A DNA stretch of 64,000 bases from Lachnospiraceae bacterium (GTDB lineage Bacteria > Bacillota > Clostridia > Lachnospirales > Lachnospiraceae): positions 1 through 64,000 of the forward strand of contig JAILLN010000059.1 in assembly GCA_024693135.1 (NCBI GenBank), in the 5' to 3' direction. The notes below the pieces were generated by a model. It did not search any database and was not told where the DNA came from. It worked only from the letters and a program-made list of their open reading frames with translations. The position numbers and the translations under genes were made by a program. Below are positions 42,772 to 50,630 of the stretch, piece after piece; within the stretch, counting starts at the first letter, position 1; each line of letters opens with the position of its first letter.

Positions 42772-43383
42772 TTACAGGATATGGCGGATGGCGGAAAGCA
42801 GCTCCCCATACTCCTCAAAGGCCGGAAGATCCGGATTATCCTTCTGAATCTGATCCGTACTCCGAAACAGAAATCCTGCCACACTCTCCCGGATCATGTC
42901 CAGATCATTAAAGCTGTCCCCTGCGGCTATGGTATCAAATCCTACCGACTGAAGCGCCCGGACCGTGGAAAGCTTCGATCTTTCCGTGCGCATCCGATAG
43001 CCTGTGATCGTCCCATCTTCCCCTACGGTCAGGGTATTGCAGAACAAAGTAGGCCAGGCCAGCTTTTTCATCAGGGGCGTGGCAAATTGGGTGAAGGTAT
43101 CGCTCAGAATGATGACCTGGGTCAGGCTCCTAAGCTCATCCAGAAAGTCTTTTGCCCCGGGAAGCGGTTCGATGGTTCCGATCACCTCTTGGATCTCCTT
43201 AAGTCCGAGACCGTGCCGCTTCAGTATTTCAAGCCGGAAGCACATCAGGACGTCATAATCCGGCTCATCCCTTGTGGTACGCGAAAGCTCCGGGATCCCG
43301 CTTGCCTTCGAAAAGGCGATCCAGATCTCCGGGACCAGCACTCCCTCCAGGTCCAGGCATACGATTTTCATCTTTTCATCCAT
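42772..43383 (-). CDS. thrH: ThrH-type bifunctional phosphoserine phosphatase/homoserine phosphotransferase
   Basis: The 203-residue HAD-family protein starts with KIVCLDLEGVLVPEIWIAF, where the usual DxDxT motif is DLEGV as in ThrH. TTRDEPDYDVLM, VIILSDTF and the GDSFNDLDMI motif follow. ThrH removes phosphate from phosphoserine and can transfer it to homoserine. GGAG lies seven bases before ATG. It starts 18 bases after aguB and is the last gene of the polyamine operon, where a serine or threonine enzyme is unexpected. Confidence 0.9.
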   Translation of the reverse strand: MDEKMKIVCLDLEGVLVPEIWIAFSKASGIPELSRTTRDEPDYDVLMCFRLEILKRHGLGLKEIQEVIGTIEPLPGAKDFLDELRSLTQVIILSDTFTQFATPLMKKLAWPTLFCNTLTVGEDGTITGYRMRTERSKLSTVRALQSVGFDTIAAGDSFNDLDMIRESVAGFLFRSTDQIQKDNPDLPAFEEYGELLSAIRHIL

Positions 43384-43401
43384 AGCTTTTCTCCTTAATC
43401 C

Positions 43402-44274
43402 CTATTGTAAGATCCCTTCATACATTTCAGGCCTCCGGTCCCGATAGACCCCCCATTCCATCCTGGCTTTTGCGATGCCTTCCAGATCAAATTCCGCCAT
43501 GATGATGGTTTCTTCCCCGAAAGCCGCCTCCGTCTTGATCTCTCCGGTCTCATCCGCGATAAAGGAGTGCCCGTAAAATGTCAGTTCAGAGCTTTGATTG
43601 CCATTTTCCTCGGAAGGAAGCACCCTCTCGGTCCCGATCCGGTTCGCCGCCGCCACCGGCATGATATTTGCGGCGGCATGACCCTGCATCACCCGCTGCC
43701 AATGTGCGCTGCTATCCGTATTCAGGATAGGCTCGCTTCCGATGGCTGTGGGATAAAGCAGAAGCTCTGCCCCCTGCAGGGCCATGATGCGTGCCGCTTC
43801 CGGGAACCACTGGTCCCAGCAGATTGCCGCACCGATCCTCCCGAAGGTGGTATCCCATACACAGAATCCGGTATTTCCGGGGGTAAAATAAAATTTTTCC
43901 TGATAATAATGGTCATCCGGGATATGGGTCTTGCGATAGATCCCAAGCAGTTTTCCGCAGTCCAGGATCGCAAGGGAATTATAGGCCTGATTTCCCTCTC
44001 TCTCAAAAAAACTTACGGGAAGGACGATCTTAAGCTCCTCCGTCACCTTAAGGAATCGTTTCACTGCTTCATTATCCATGACCGGAGCGGCATAGTCATA
44101 AAAGCTGTACCGTCTTTCCTGGCAAAAATAGGGCCGTTCAAAAAGCTCCGGCAGCAAGATGATCCCGGCCCCCTCTCCCGAGGCCTTCCGGACCAGGGCT
44201 TCCGCCCGGCTGATATTTTCCTTTACCGTCCCCCGGCACTCCATTTGGACTGCCGCTACCGTGACCATATTCAT
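43402..44274 (-). CDS. aguB: N-carbamoylputrescine amidase
   Basis: The 290-residue nitrilase-family enzyme hydrolyses N-carbamoylputrescine to putrescine, CO2 and ammonia. The Glu-Lys-Cys triad is seen as LLPELFERPYFCQ, YRKTHIPDDHYYQEKFYF and IGAAICWDQWFPEAAR. The HIPDDHYYQEKFYFTPGNTG segment is specific to this family. It follows aguA after 31 bases and completes the agmatine-to-putrescine route. Confidence 0.95.
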   Translation of the reverse strand: MNMVTVAAVQMECRGTVKENISRAEALVRKASGEGAGIILLPELFERPYFCQERRYSFYDYAAPVMDNEAVKRFLKVTEELKIVLPVSFFEREGNQAYNSLAILDCGKLLGIYRKTHIPDDHYYQEKFYFTPGNTGFCVWDTTFGRIGAAICWDQWFPEAARIMALQGAELLLYPTAIGSEPILNTDSSAHWQRVMQGHAAANIMPVAAANRIGTERVLPSEENGNQSSELTFYGHSFIADETGEIKTEAAFGEETIIMAEFDLEGIAKARMEWGVYRDRRPEMYEGILQ

Positions 44275-44305
44275 TCTCTTCTCCGTTCTTTCCCTGAATC
44301 GCCTC

Positions 44306-45376
44306 TTACCGGCTATTCCTTCCCTTCAAGTCCGAAGCCGGGATCTGCTGGGTGATGCAGTGGATATTTCCACCTCCCAAAAGCACGGCCCTCGACTCCA
44401 CCGGCACCATCTCCCTGTCCGGGAAGCAGTCCTTCAGGATCTGCAGGGCCGTCCCATCCCTTTCGTCTCCAAATTGAGGCAGAACCACACAGCCGTTTGC
44501 GATATAAAAATTTACATAGGAGGCGGCAAGCTTTTCCCCTTCCGTCCTCTCCTTCTCCCCCTCTTCATAAGAGAAAAGAGGCAGCTCTTCTTTCCGGATC
44601 CGCACCGGTTTTTGGGGAAGAGGGAGCTTGACCACCCGGATCTTCCTTCCCCTGGCATCCCTTTCCGTCTGCAATATCCGGAGGGCATCCTCACAGACCT
44701 TTTTCTGTTCCGGATCGGACTCGTCTGCCCAAGCCAGTACCACGGCTCCGGGCCGGATAAAGGCACAGAAATTATCCACATGCCCATTGGTCTCATCCCC
44801 GATGATCCCCCTGGGAAGCCAGATGACCTTTTCCGCTCCCAGATACTGCTTCAGCTTCTCTTCAATCTGGTCCTTTGTCAGGTCCGGATTCCTCCCCGGG
44901 CTTAAAAGGCATTCCTCTGTGGTGAGAATGGTCCCCTCCCCGTCTGAATGAATGGAGCCGCCCTCCAGCACGAAGCTCCCGGCAGAAATGCATGGATAAT
45001 GAAGCATCCCGCAAAGTTTAGATGCACATGCGTTATCTTTCTCGTAAGAAGCATACAGCCCGTCATATGTCCCGCCCCAGGCATTGAAGCTCCAATCGAT
45101 GCCCCGGACCTCTCCCTCCTGCCGTACAAAGGTAGGGCAGACATCCCTTGCCCAGGCATCGTCTGTAGGGAGATCAAGAAAAGTAACGCCTGTGATTTCA
45201 GGTGGTGTACATCCGGACAGGTCTGCCAGCATATAGACGGGTTCATGCCTGGCGACGGCCTCGGCGATCACCCGGAAGCATTCCTGGGCGTCCCTTGCAT
45301 GGTTCGGGAAGCTTCCCTCCCTTACCGGCCATATCATAACGGTCGCTTTGTGCCTTTCAAACTCTCCCGGCATCAT
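44306..45376 (-). CDS. aguA: Agmatine deiminase
   Basis: The 356-residue guanidino-group hydrolase converts agmatine to N-carbamoylputrescine. Family marks are MPGEFERHKATVMIWP, DDAWARDVCPTFV, RGIDWSFNAWGG, GIIGDETNGHVDNFCAF and the catalytic Cys in GGGNIHCITQQIP. It overlaps nspC by four bases (ATGA). With aguB next to it, putrescine can be made from agmatine. An arginine decarboxylase to supply agmatine is not in the window. Confidence 0.96.
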   Translation of the reverse strand: MMPGEFERHKATVMIWPVREGSFPNHARDAQECFRVIAEAVARHEPVYMLADLSGCTPPEITGVTFLDLPTDDAWARDVCPTFVRQEGEVRGIDWSFNAWGGTYDGLYASYEKDNACASKLCGMLHYPCISAGSFVLEGGSIHSDGEGTILTTEECLLSPGRNPDLTKDQIEEKLKQYLGAEKVIWLPRGIIGDETNGHVDNFCAFIRPGAVVLAWADESDPEQKKVCEDALRILQTERDARGRKIRVVKLPLPQKPVRIRKEELPLFSYEEGEKERTEGEKLAASYVNFYIANGCVVLPQFGDERDGTALQILKDCFPDREMVPVESRAVLLGGGNIHCITQQIPASDLKGRNSR

Positions 45377-46512
45377 GACAGCCGTCCCTTAAAATCCTCA
45401 TATCCAAATTCGCGGATCAGCTGATAACGGTCGGTTCCTTCTCCCTGGTGCAGCACAGCAATGGCAGGAAGCCCGATTCCATTGAATGTGTTATTCTTAA
45501 CCATGGAATAAATCGCCATATCTTCAAATAATACCCGTTCTCCAATCTGCAGCGGGTGGTCAAAGGAGTAATCCCCAATGATATCCCCTGCCAGGCAGGT
45601 ATTCCCTCCCAGCCTGTAGGTATATGGCTTTTCTCCCGGAAGAGCAGCCCCCTTTACCGGAGGACGGTAAGGCATCTCCAGCACATCCGGCATATGGCAG
45701 GCCGCAGAAGCATCCAGGATCAGGTTTTCCACACGCCCGTTATGTACATGGTCCATGACCTGTGACAGCAGATATCCGGCATTCAGGGCCACCGCTTCTC
45801 CAGGCTCCAGATACACTTCCACATCATAGCTTTCCTGAATGAGGAGAATGCACTCCTCCAGAAGGGAAATATGATATCCCGGCCTGGTGATATGATGCCC
45901 CCCGCCGAAGTTCACCCATTTCATCCCCTTCAGGTATTTCCCGAACTTTTCCTCCACGGAGCGGAGCGTCGTCTGCAGGTCGTCTGCATTCTGCTCACAG
46001 AGTGTATGAAAATGGATCCCCTCGATCCCGGAAAGCAGATCCGTATGTTTTTCAAATTCCTCCAGCGTCATTCCCATTCTGGAGCCCGGCCGGCACGGAT
46101 CGTAGATCTCATGGCCATCCTGGGTCGGGCACTCCGGATTGACCCGGATCCCCGCGCTTTTCCCCTTCAGCCTGTCCCGGTACCTGGCATATTGGGAAAA
46201 GGAATTAAATACGATATGGTCGCAAAGGCCTGCGATCTCGTCAAATTCTTCTTCCCGGTAAGCCGGGGCAAAAATGTGATTCTCTTTTCCAAATTCCTCC
46301 TTGGAAAGCCTGGCTTCATAAAGGCTGCTGGCCGTGGTCCCATCCAGGTATTCTGCCACCAGGGGGTACTCCGCGAAAGCAGAAAAAGCCTTCTGGGCCA
46401 GAAGGATATGGCATCCGGTCCTTTCCGCTACCCCCGAAAGGATCTCACCATTTGCCCTAAGTTTCTGCTCATCAATGATATAGCATGGTGTCGGTAATTC
46501 TTCGTATCTCAT
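45373..46512 (-). CDS. nspC: Carboxynorspermidine/carboxyspermidine decarboxylase
   Basis: The 379-residue PLP enzyme of the alanine-racemase-fold decarboxylases shows LPTPCYIIDEQKLRANGEIL, ILLAQKAFSAFAEYPL (PLP Lys), RVNPECPTQDGHEIYDPCRPGSRMG, and WVNFGGGHHITRPGY. It decarboxylates carboxyspermidine to spermidine, or the nor- form. It lies between the carboxyspermidine dehydrogenase gene (15 bases before it) and aguA, which together give a putrescine-to-spermidine path. Confidence 0.95.
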   Translation of the reverse strand: MRYEELPTPCYIIDEQKLRANGEILSGVAERTGCHILLAQKAFSAFAEYPLVAEYLDGTTASSLYEARLSKEEFGKENHIFAPAYREEEFDEIAGLCDHIVFNSFSQYARYRDRLKGKSAGIRVNPECPTQDGHEIYDPCRPGSRMGMTLEEFEKHTDLLSGIEGIHFHTLCEQNADDLQTTLRSVEEKFGKYLKGMKWVNFGGGHHITRPGYHISLLEECILLIQESYDVEVYLEPGEAVALNAGYLLSQVMDHVHNGRVENLILDASAACHMPDVLEMPYRPPVKGAALPGEKPYTYRLGGNTCLAGDIIGDYSFDHPLQIGERVLFEDMAIYSMVKNNTFNGIGLPAIAVLHQGEGTDRYQLIREFGYEDFKGRLS

Positions 46513-46527
46513 ATCGCCTCTTGGAGA

Positions 46528-47787
46528 TCAATCCACCAATACCGGATTCTCATCCACCTCCCAGGGAAGACCGCACCGGTTCAGGGCTTCCATAAAAGGA
46601 TCCGGATCAAACTCATCCGTCGTAAACACCCCCGGCTTTTTCCACAGGCCCTCTAAAAGCAGCATCGTCCCGATCATGGCCGGAACCCCCGTGGTATAGC
46701 TTATCGCCTGGCTTCCCACCTCCCGGTAGCATTCCTCATGGTCACAGATATTGTAAATATAAAGATGCTTTTCCTTCCCTTCCTTTTTTCCGGTAAATAT
46801 GCATCCGATATTTGTCCTGCCCTTTGTGCGCGGGGCAAGGGAAGCCGGATCCGGCAGGAGACGTTTCAGGAATTTGATCGGAACGATCTGGCATCCCTCA
46901 AACTCCACCGGCTCGGTGGAAAGCATGCCCACATCCTCAAGGCATCGCATATGGTCAAGGTAGCTCTGGCCGAAGGTCATAAAGAAACGGATCCGCTTTA
47001 CCTCCGGCATATTCCGGCCAAGGGCTTCGATCTCCTCATGATGAAGCAGATACATGTCTTTCTTCCCCACACCCTTGAAATCATATTCCCGGCGGATGCT
47101 CATGGCCGGTACTTCAACCCATTTTCCGTTTTCCAGATAGCTTCCCGGTGCCGACACCTCCCTTAAGTTGACCTCCGGGTTAAAGTTTGTGGCAAAAGGC
47201 AGGCCGTGATCTCCCCCATTACAGTCCAGGATATCGATGGTCTCGATCTCATCAAAATAATGCTTCCTGGCGTAGGCGCAGAAAACGCTGGTAACTCCCG
47301 GATCAAATCCACTACCGCACAGAGCGGTAAGCCCCGCCTCCCGGAACCGGTCAAAATAAGCCCATTGCCAGGAATAATCGAAATAAGCCGAAAAGCCGAG
47401 CCTTTTACAGCGCTCTTCATAAATCTCCCGCCACTTTGGATCCGTGGTATCCTCCGGCTCATAGTTTGCCGTATCCACATAGTCTACCTTACATTCCAGG
47501 CATGCTTCCATGATGGTCAGATCCTGATAAGGAAGCACCAGATTCAGCACCGCATCCGGCTTATAATCCCTGATCAGCGCCACAAGCTCATCCTTACTGT
47601 CCGCATCCACCTGCCTGGTCGTGATCCGTGTATCGGTATTCTTTTCCAGCTTTTCCTTCAGTGCTTCACACTTCGATACCGTCCTGCTTGCTATGCAGAT
47701 TTCTTCAAATATCCTGCTGTTCTGGCAGCATTTGCTGATGGCCGCTCCCGCTACTCCTCCGCATCCCAGTATCAACACTCTGCTCAT
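46528..47787 (-). CDS. Carboxynorspermidine/carboxyspermidine dehydrogenase (saccharopine dehydrogenase family)
   Basis: The 419-residue enzyme has the NADP-binding motif RVLILGCGGVAGAAISKCCQ at its N-terminus and the CANSDH marks YDYSWQWAYFDRF and CGSGFDPGVTSVFCAYA. It condenses putrescine (or diaminopropane) with aspartate semialdehyde and reduces the product to carboxyspermidine. The gene overlaps speE by four bases (ATGA) and precedes nspC by 15 bases, which fixes the pathway. It is often called LYS1 in annotations, but the context argues against lysine metabolism. Confidence 0.93.
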   Translation of the reverse strand: MSRVLILGCGGVAGAAISKCCQNSRIFEEICIASRTVSKCEALKEKLEKNTDTRITTRQVDADSKDELVALIRDYKPDAVLNLVLPYQDLTIMEACLECKVDYVDTANYEPEDTTDPKWREIYEERCKRLGFSAYFDYSWQWAYFDRFREAGLTALCGSGFDPGVTSVFCAYARKHYFDEIETIDILDCNGGDHGLPFATNFNPEVNLREVSAPGSYLENGKWVEVPAMSIRREYDFKGVGKKDMYLLHHEEIEALGRNMPEVKRIRFFMTFGQSYLDHMRCLEDVGMLSTEPVEFEGCQIVPIKFLKRLLPDPASLAPRTKGRTNIGCIFTGKKEGKEKHLYIYNICDHEECYREVGSQAISYTTGVPAMIGTMLLLEGLWKKPGVFTTDEFDPDPFMEALNRCGLPWEVDENPVLVD

Positions 47788-48659
47788 GAGCTTTTCCTTT
47801 CCTCCTCCTCAAGGATATCCTCAATATACCGCGGCAGCATAAACGCCCCGATATGAAGGTTCGTTGTATAGTATTCTGTAGCGATCCCCCTCTTCTTCCA
47901 GCGCTTCGCATCAAAATCATCGATGGGATGGTATTTCTTGCTGGCAAAGCCAAACATCCAATAGCCCGAAGGACAGGTGGGGATATGCGCCTGGTATACC
48001 CGGCTGATGGGGAAGCTGCGGAAAACCTTCCGGTGCATGGAACGGAAAGCGCTTTCGTCCTCATCAAAGAAAGGACTGCCATGCTGATAGATCATGATGC
48101 CGTCCTTCTTCAATGCCCGGTAGCAGCTTCCGTAAAATTCCTTGGTAAAAAGCCCCTCCGTGTGGCCGAAGGGATCGGTGGAGTCATTAATGATGATATC
48201 AAATTCATCCTCCCTTCCCCTGAGGAAACGGAGCCCGTCCTGATAAATGACCTGTACCCTTTTCTCATCCAGGCCCTTGGCTGCATCCGGAAAGAATTTC
48301 CGGCACACATCCACCAGCTGCTCATCCGGTTCCACTACACAGATTTCCTTGATCTCCGGATAGAGGGCAAACTCCCTTGCCACCCCTCCGTCCCCGCCGC
48401 CGATGATCAGAACCTTCTCCACATGGGGATGTACCGCCATGGGCACATGGGTCACCATTTCATTATAGATGAATTCATCCTCCTTGGAAAAGATGATATC
48501 TCCGTCCAAGGCCAGAAATCTGCCAAAATCCTTGGATTCGAAGACATCGATCCTCTGGAATTCACTCTGTATGCTGTAAATCTGTCTTTCCACCTGGATG
48601 TCCATACGGACATGATCCGTATAAACCTCCGAAAATGTGATATGGATCCCGTCTGCCAT
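47784..48659 (-). CDS. speE: Spermidine synthase-like aminopropyltransferase
   Basis: The 291-residue protein has the N-terminal beta-domain with QSEFQRIDVFESKDFGRFLALDG. The nucleotide-binding GGGDGGVAREFALYP and the acidic motif NDSTDPFGH of spermidine synthases follow. It would transfer an aminopropyl group from decarboxylated SAM to putrescine. No SAM decarboxylase (speD) is present in this operon, whereas a full carboxyspermidine route is. Either speD lies elsewhere or this SpeE does something else. GGGAG lies six bases before ATG. A terminator hairpin ends 19 bases upstream of the start. Confidence 0.9.
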   Translation of the reverse strand: MADGIHITFSEVYTDHVRMDIQVERQIYSIQSEFQRIDVFESKDFGRFLALDGDIIFSKEDEFIYNEMVTHVPMAVHPHVEKVLIIGGGDGGVAREFALYPEIKEICVVEPDEQLVDVCRKFFPDAAKGLDEKRVQVIYQDGLRFLRGREDEFDIIINDSTDPFGHTEGLFTKEFYGSCYRALKKDGIMIYQHGSPFFDEDESAFRSMHRKVFRSFPISRVYQAHIPTCPSGYWMFGFASKKYHPIDDFDAKRWKKRGIATEYYTTNLHIGAFMLPRYIEDILEEEERKSS

Positions 48660-48678
48660 TTTTTACTCCCGGTCTCAT

Positions 48679-48708
48679 AAAAAAGAGCCGGCCTTATACG
48701 ACCGGCTC
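48679..48708 (-). terminator. Terminator/attenuator-like hairpin between the DUF5684 gene and speE
   Basis: On the minus strand GAGCCGGTC pairs with GGCCGGCTC (one G-T pair) across a six-base loop and is followed by six T residues. The entire gap between the two genes is 66 bases, with 19 bases from the T-run to the speE ATG. Confidence 0.87.
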
Positions 48709-48725
48709 CCATGAATCATTGCCTC

Positions 48726-49100
48726 TTACTGGGGCCCGATATACTGTGAATCCCCAAATCCCAATATCAACATGAAGATATTCGGGAGAAGGATCAATCC
48801 GACCCCAAAGCCCGTACTCTTTCCAAAGGCCTTGGCCAGCTTGAGGGACACCATGATATCAACCACAATGTCTACACAGGGGATCAGCATCAAAAGACCG
48901 ATCCATCCGTTTCCCCATGCGATCTTGAACAGAATGTAAAGATTGTAGATCGGAATCAAGCTCTTCCATCCAGCCTCACCGGCCTTCGTGAAAACCTTCC
49001 ACCAGGCAACGATCAAAAGCACATATACCGCAAATGCTATGATATAGTACGCCGTCATTGCCCCAGCTGCTACCGCTTCCGACATATCATATGTATCCAT
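48726..49100 (-). CDS. DUF5684 family small membrane protein
   Basis: The 124-residue protein has four hydrophobic segments and the family-typical stretch VFTKAGEAGWKSLIPIYNLYILFKIAW, followed by LKLAKAFGKSTGFGVGLILLP. These mark DUF5684, a family often found near signal peptidase-like proteins. No function is established. I chose ATG at 49100, with GGGGGAG six bases upstream. The longer frame lacks a binding site. It has its own promoter. Confidence 0.83.
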   Translation of the reverse strand: MDTYDMSEAVAAGAMTAYYIIAFAVYVLLIVAWWKVFTKAGEAGWKSLIPIYNLYILFKIAWGNGWIGLLMLIPCVDIVVDIMVSLKLAKAFGKSTGFGVGLILLPNIFMLILGFGDSQYIGPQ

Positions 49101-49147
49101 ACGATTCTCCCCCTTTATTTTCAAAATGCACAACAGATACTGCCTTA

Positions 49148-49176
49148 ATTATATCTATGTTGACATAATTTTGCAA
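49148..49176 (-). promoter_or_regulatory. Sigma-A-type promoter of the DUF5684 gene
   Basis: The minus strand has TTGCAA (49171-49176), a 17-base spacer and consensus TATAAT (49148-49153). The spacer contains TTATGTCAAC, the same 10-mer seen inverted in the nrdD leader. Confidence 0.75.
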
Positions 49177-49181
49177 CCGTT

Positions 49182-50432
49182 TTATTTCTCGTATTCGATC
49201 ACTTCTTTGCAGAGGATATGCCTGGGCAGGCCGTTCACATATACCGGCACAAGCTCACCCATGATCAGCGGTCTCGCATATTTCACATAGCCCTCCGTGA
49301 TGGAGCAGCCATCCGATCCGATCCACTCATCCGGCACATGACGCTCCACATTGGCGATAGCATGAATGTCATAGGCAGATGTTCCGCACTCGTAGGGCTC
49401 ATCATTATCCCTCTTCAGGATGATCATCTCGCCGGTCTTGCCCTGGTCTGCGGCTACGACGGCATCATATCCTACCTGATATGCCTCGTTGATATCGGTC
49501 AGGGATGCGATATGCGTCCCGGCCCTCTGCAGGGTGGAAAGCTCCACGGCACGGGTCTTTAAGCCAAATTTCCCGGCAACCATCTGCGCCAGAGTCGCTG
49601 CAGCACCGGAAAGCTGCTTATGTCCAAAGGCATCCACCGGGGCATTTTCATTATTGATCTCGCAGACAAACCTTCCGTCTGCCATGGCGATCCCCTCCGA
49701 TACCGCGATCACCACAGAGGATCTGGTTTCCGAAAGCACCTTTACCTTCTCCATAAAGGCATCTACATCAAAGGTCCTCTCCGGAAGATAGATCGCATCT
49801 ACTCCTTCGCAGTCCGGTCCCTTGGCTAAGGCGGCCGCTGCCGTAAGCCAGCCGGCATGCCTTCCCATGATCTCCACGATGCAGATCGTAGGCTTTTCGG
49901 CACCGAAGGATGCATTGTCACGAATGATCTCCTTCAGGGACGTGGCGATATATTTTGCAGAGGATCCATAGCCGGGGCAGTGATCCGTGATGGGCAGGTC
50001 ATTGTCGATGGTCTTGGGCACGCCCATGAATTTCTGGCTCTTTCCATGCTCTGCCGCATAATCGGAAAGCATCTTCACCGTATCCATGGAATCATTGCCG
50101 CCTGCATAGAAAAGATACTGGATATCATGCTTCTCCATGACCTCAAATACTTTCTCATATACATCCTCATGACCCTCGATCTTCGGCATCTTAAACCGGC
50201 AGGAGCCAAGGAAGGCTGACGGGGTCCTCTTTAAGAGCTCGATCCCGATGTCATCCTGAAGATAATCATCCAGATCGGTAAGCTTATCCTTCAGGAACCC
50301 TTCAATGCCGTGAACCATGCCGTAAACCTTGTTTACGCCCAGCTTCTTTGCGGCCGCATACACGCCTGCCACCGATGAATTAATGACTGCGGTGGGACCG
50401 CCGGACTGTCCTACTACGATGTTTCCTTTCAT
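49182..50432 (-). CDS. pfp: Pyrophosphate-dependent 6-phosphofructokinase
   Basis: The 416-residue enzyme phosphorylates fructose 6-phosphate in glycolysis. Its N-terminus is NIVVGQSGGPTAVINSSV. The donor-selecting positions read YAGGNDSMDT and PKTIDNDLP. Asp after GGN and Lys in PKTIDND are typical of PPi-dependent enzymes, where ATP-dependent ones have GGDGS and PGTIDND. VEIMGRHAGWL is also present. I chose ATG at 50432, behind GGAGG, because the longer frame runs into the tRNA-Leu gene. No promoter or terminator lies between tRNA-Leu and this gene. Confidence 0.93.
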   Translation of the reverse strand: MKGNIVVGQSGGPTAVINSSVAGVYAAAKKLGVNKVYGMVHGIEGFLKDKLTDLDDYLQDDIGIELLKRTPSAFLGSCRFKMPKIEGHEDVYEKVFEVMEKHDIQYLFYAGGNDSMDTVKMLSDYAAEHGKSQKFMGVPKTIDNDLPITDHCPGYGSSAKYIATSLKEIIRDNASFGAEKPTICIVEIMGRHAGWLTAAAALAKGPDCEGVDAIYLPERTFDVDAFMEKVKVLSETRSSVVIAVSEGIAMADGRFVCEINNENAPVDAFGHKQLSGAAATLAQMVAGKFGLKTRAVELSTLQRAGTHIASLTDINEAYQVGYDAVVAADQGKTGEMIILKRDNDEPYECGTSAYDIHAIANVERHVPDEWIGSDGCSITEGYVKYARPLIMGELVPVYVNGLPRHILCKEVIEYEK

Positions 50433-50483
50433 ATTAACCTCCTCATCTATAAAAGCTTTTTCATGCTTCTTCCCGTTAAGGAA

Positions 50484-50565
50484 TGCGCCGGGCGGGACTT
50501 GAACCCGCACACCTTGCGATACAGGAACCTAAATCCTGCTTGTCTGCCAATTCCAACACCGGCGC
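50484..50565 (-). tRNA. tRNA-Leu, anticodon UAG
   Basis: The minus strand gives an 82-base class II tRNA. The acceptor stem is GCGCCGG/CCGGCGC with discriminator A, the anticodon loop TTTAGGT carries TAG, and a variable arm (TATCGCAAGGTG) precedes T-arm GCGGGTTCAAGTCCCGC. CCA is not encoded. It is transcribed from a strong promoter and leads directly into pfp 51 bases later. Confidence 0.95.
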
Positions 50566-50589
50566 CTGACCCGAAGAAAAGCAGCTATC

Positions 50590-50618
50590 ATCTTATCATC
50601 GGCTCAAATATGTGTCAA
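50590..50618 (-). promoter_or_regulatory. Sigma-A-type promoter of tRNA-Leu (and probably pfp)
   Basis: The minus strand has consensus TTGACA (50613-50618), a 17-base spacer and TAAGAT (50590-50595). Confidence 0.83.
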
Positions 50619-50630
50619 CCAATACCGCCC

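Noticed and set aside
46528..47787. Lysine biosynthesis saccharopine dehydrogenase (LYS1)
   Set aside because: The fold is shared, but the operon with nspC, aguA, aguB and speE points to carboxynorspermidine/carboxyspermidine dehydrogenase.
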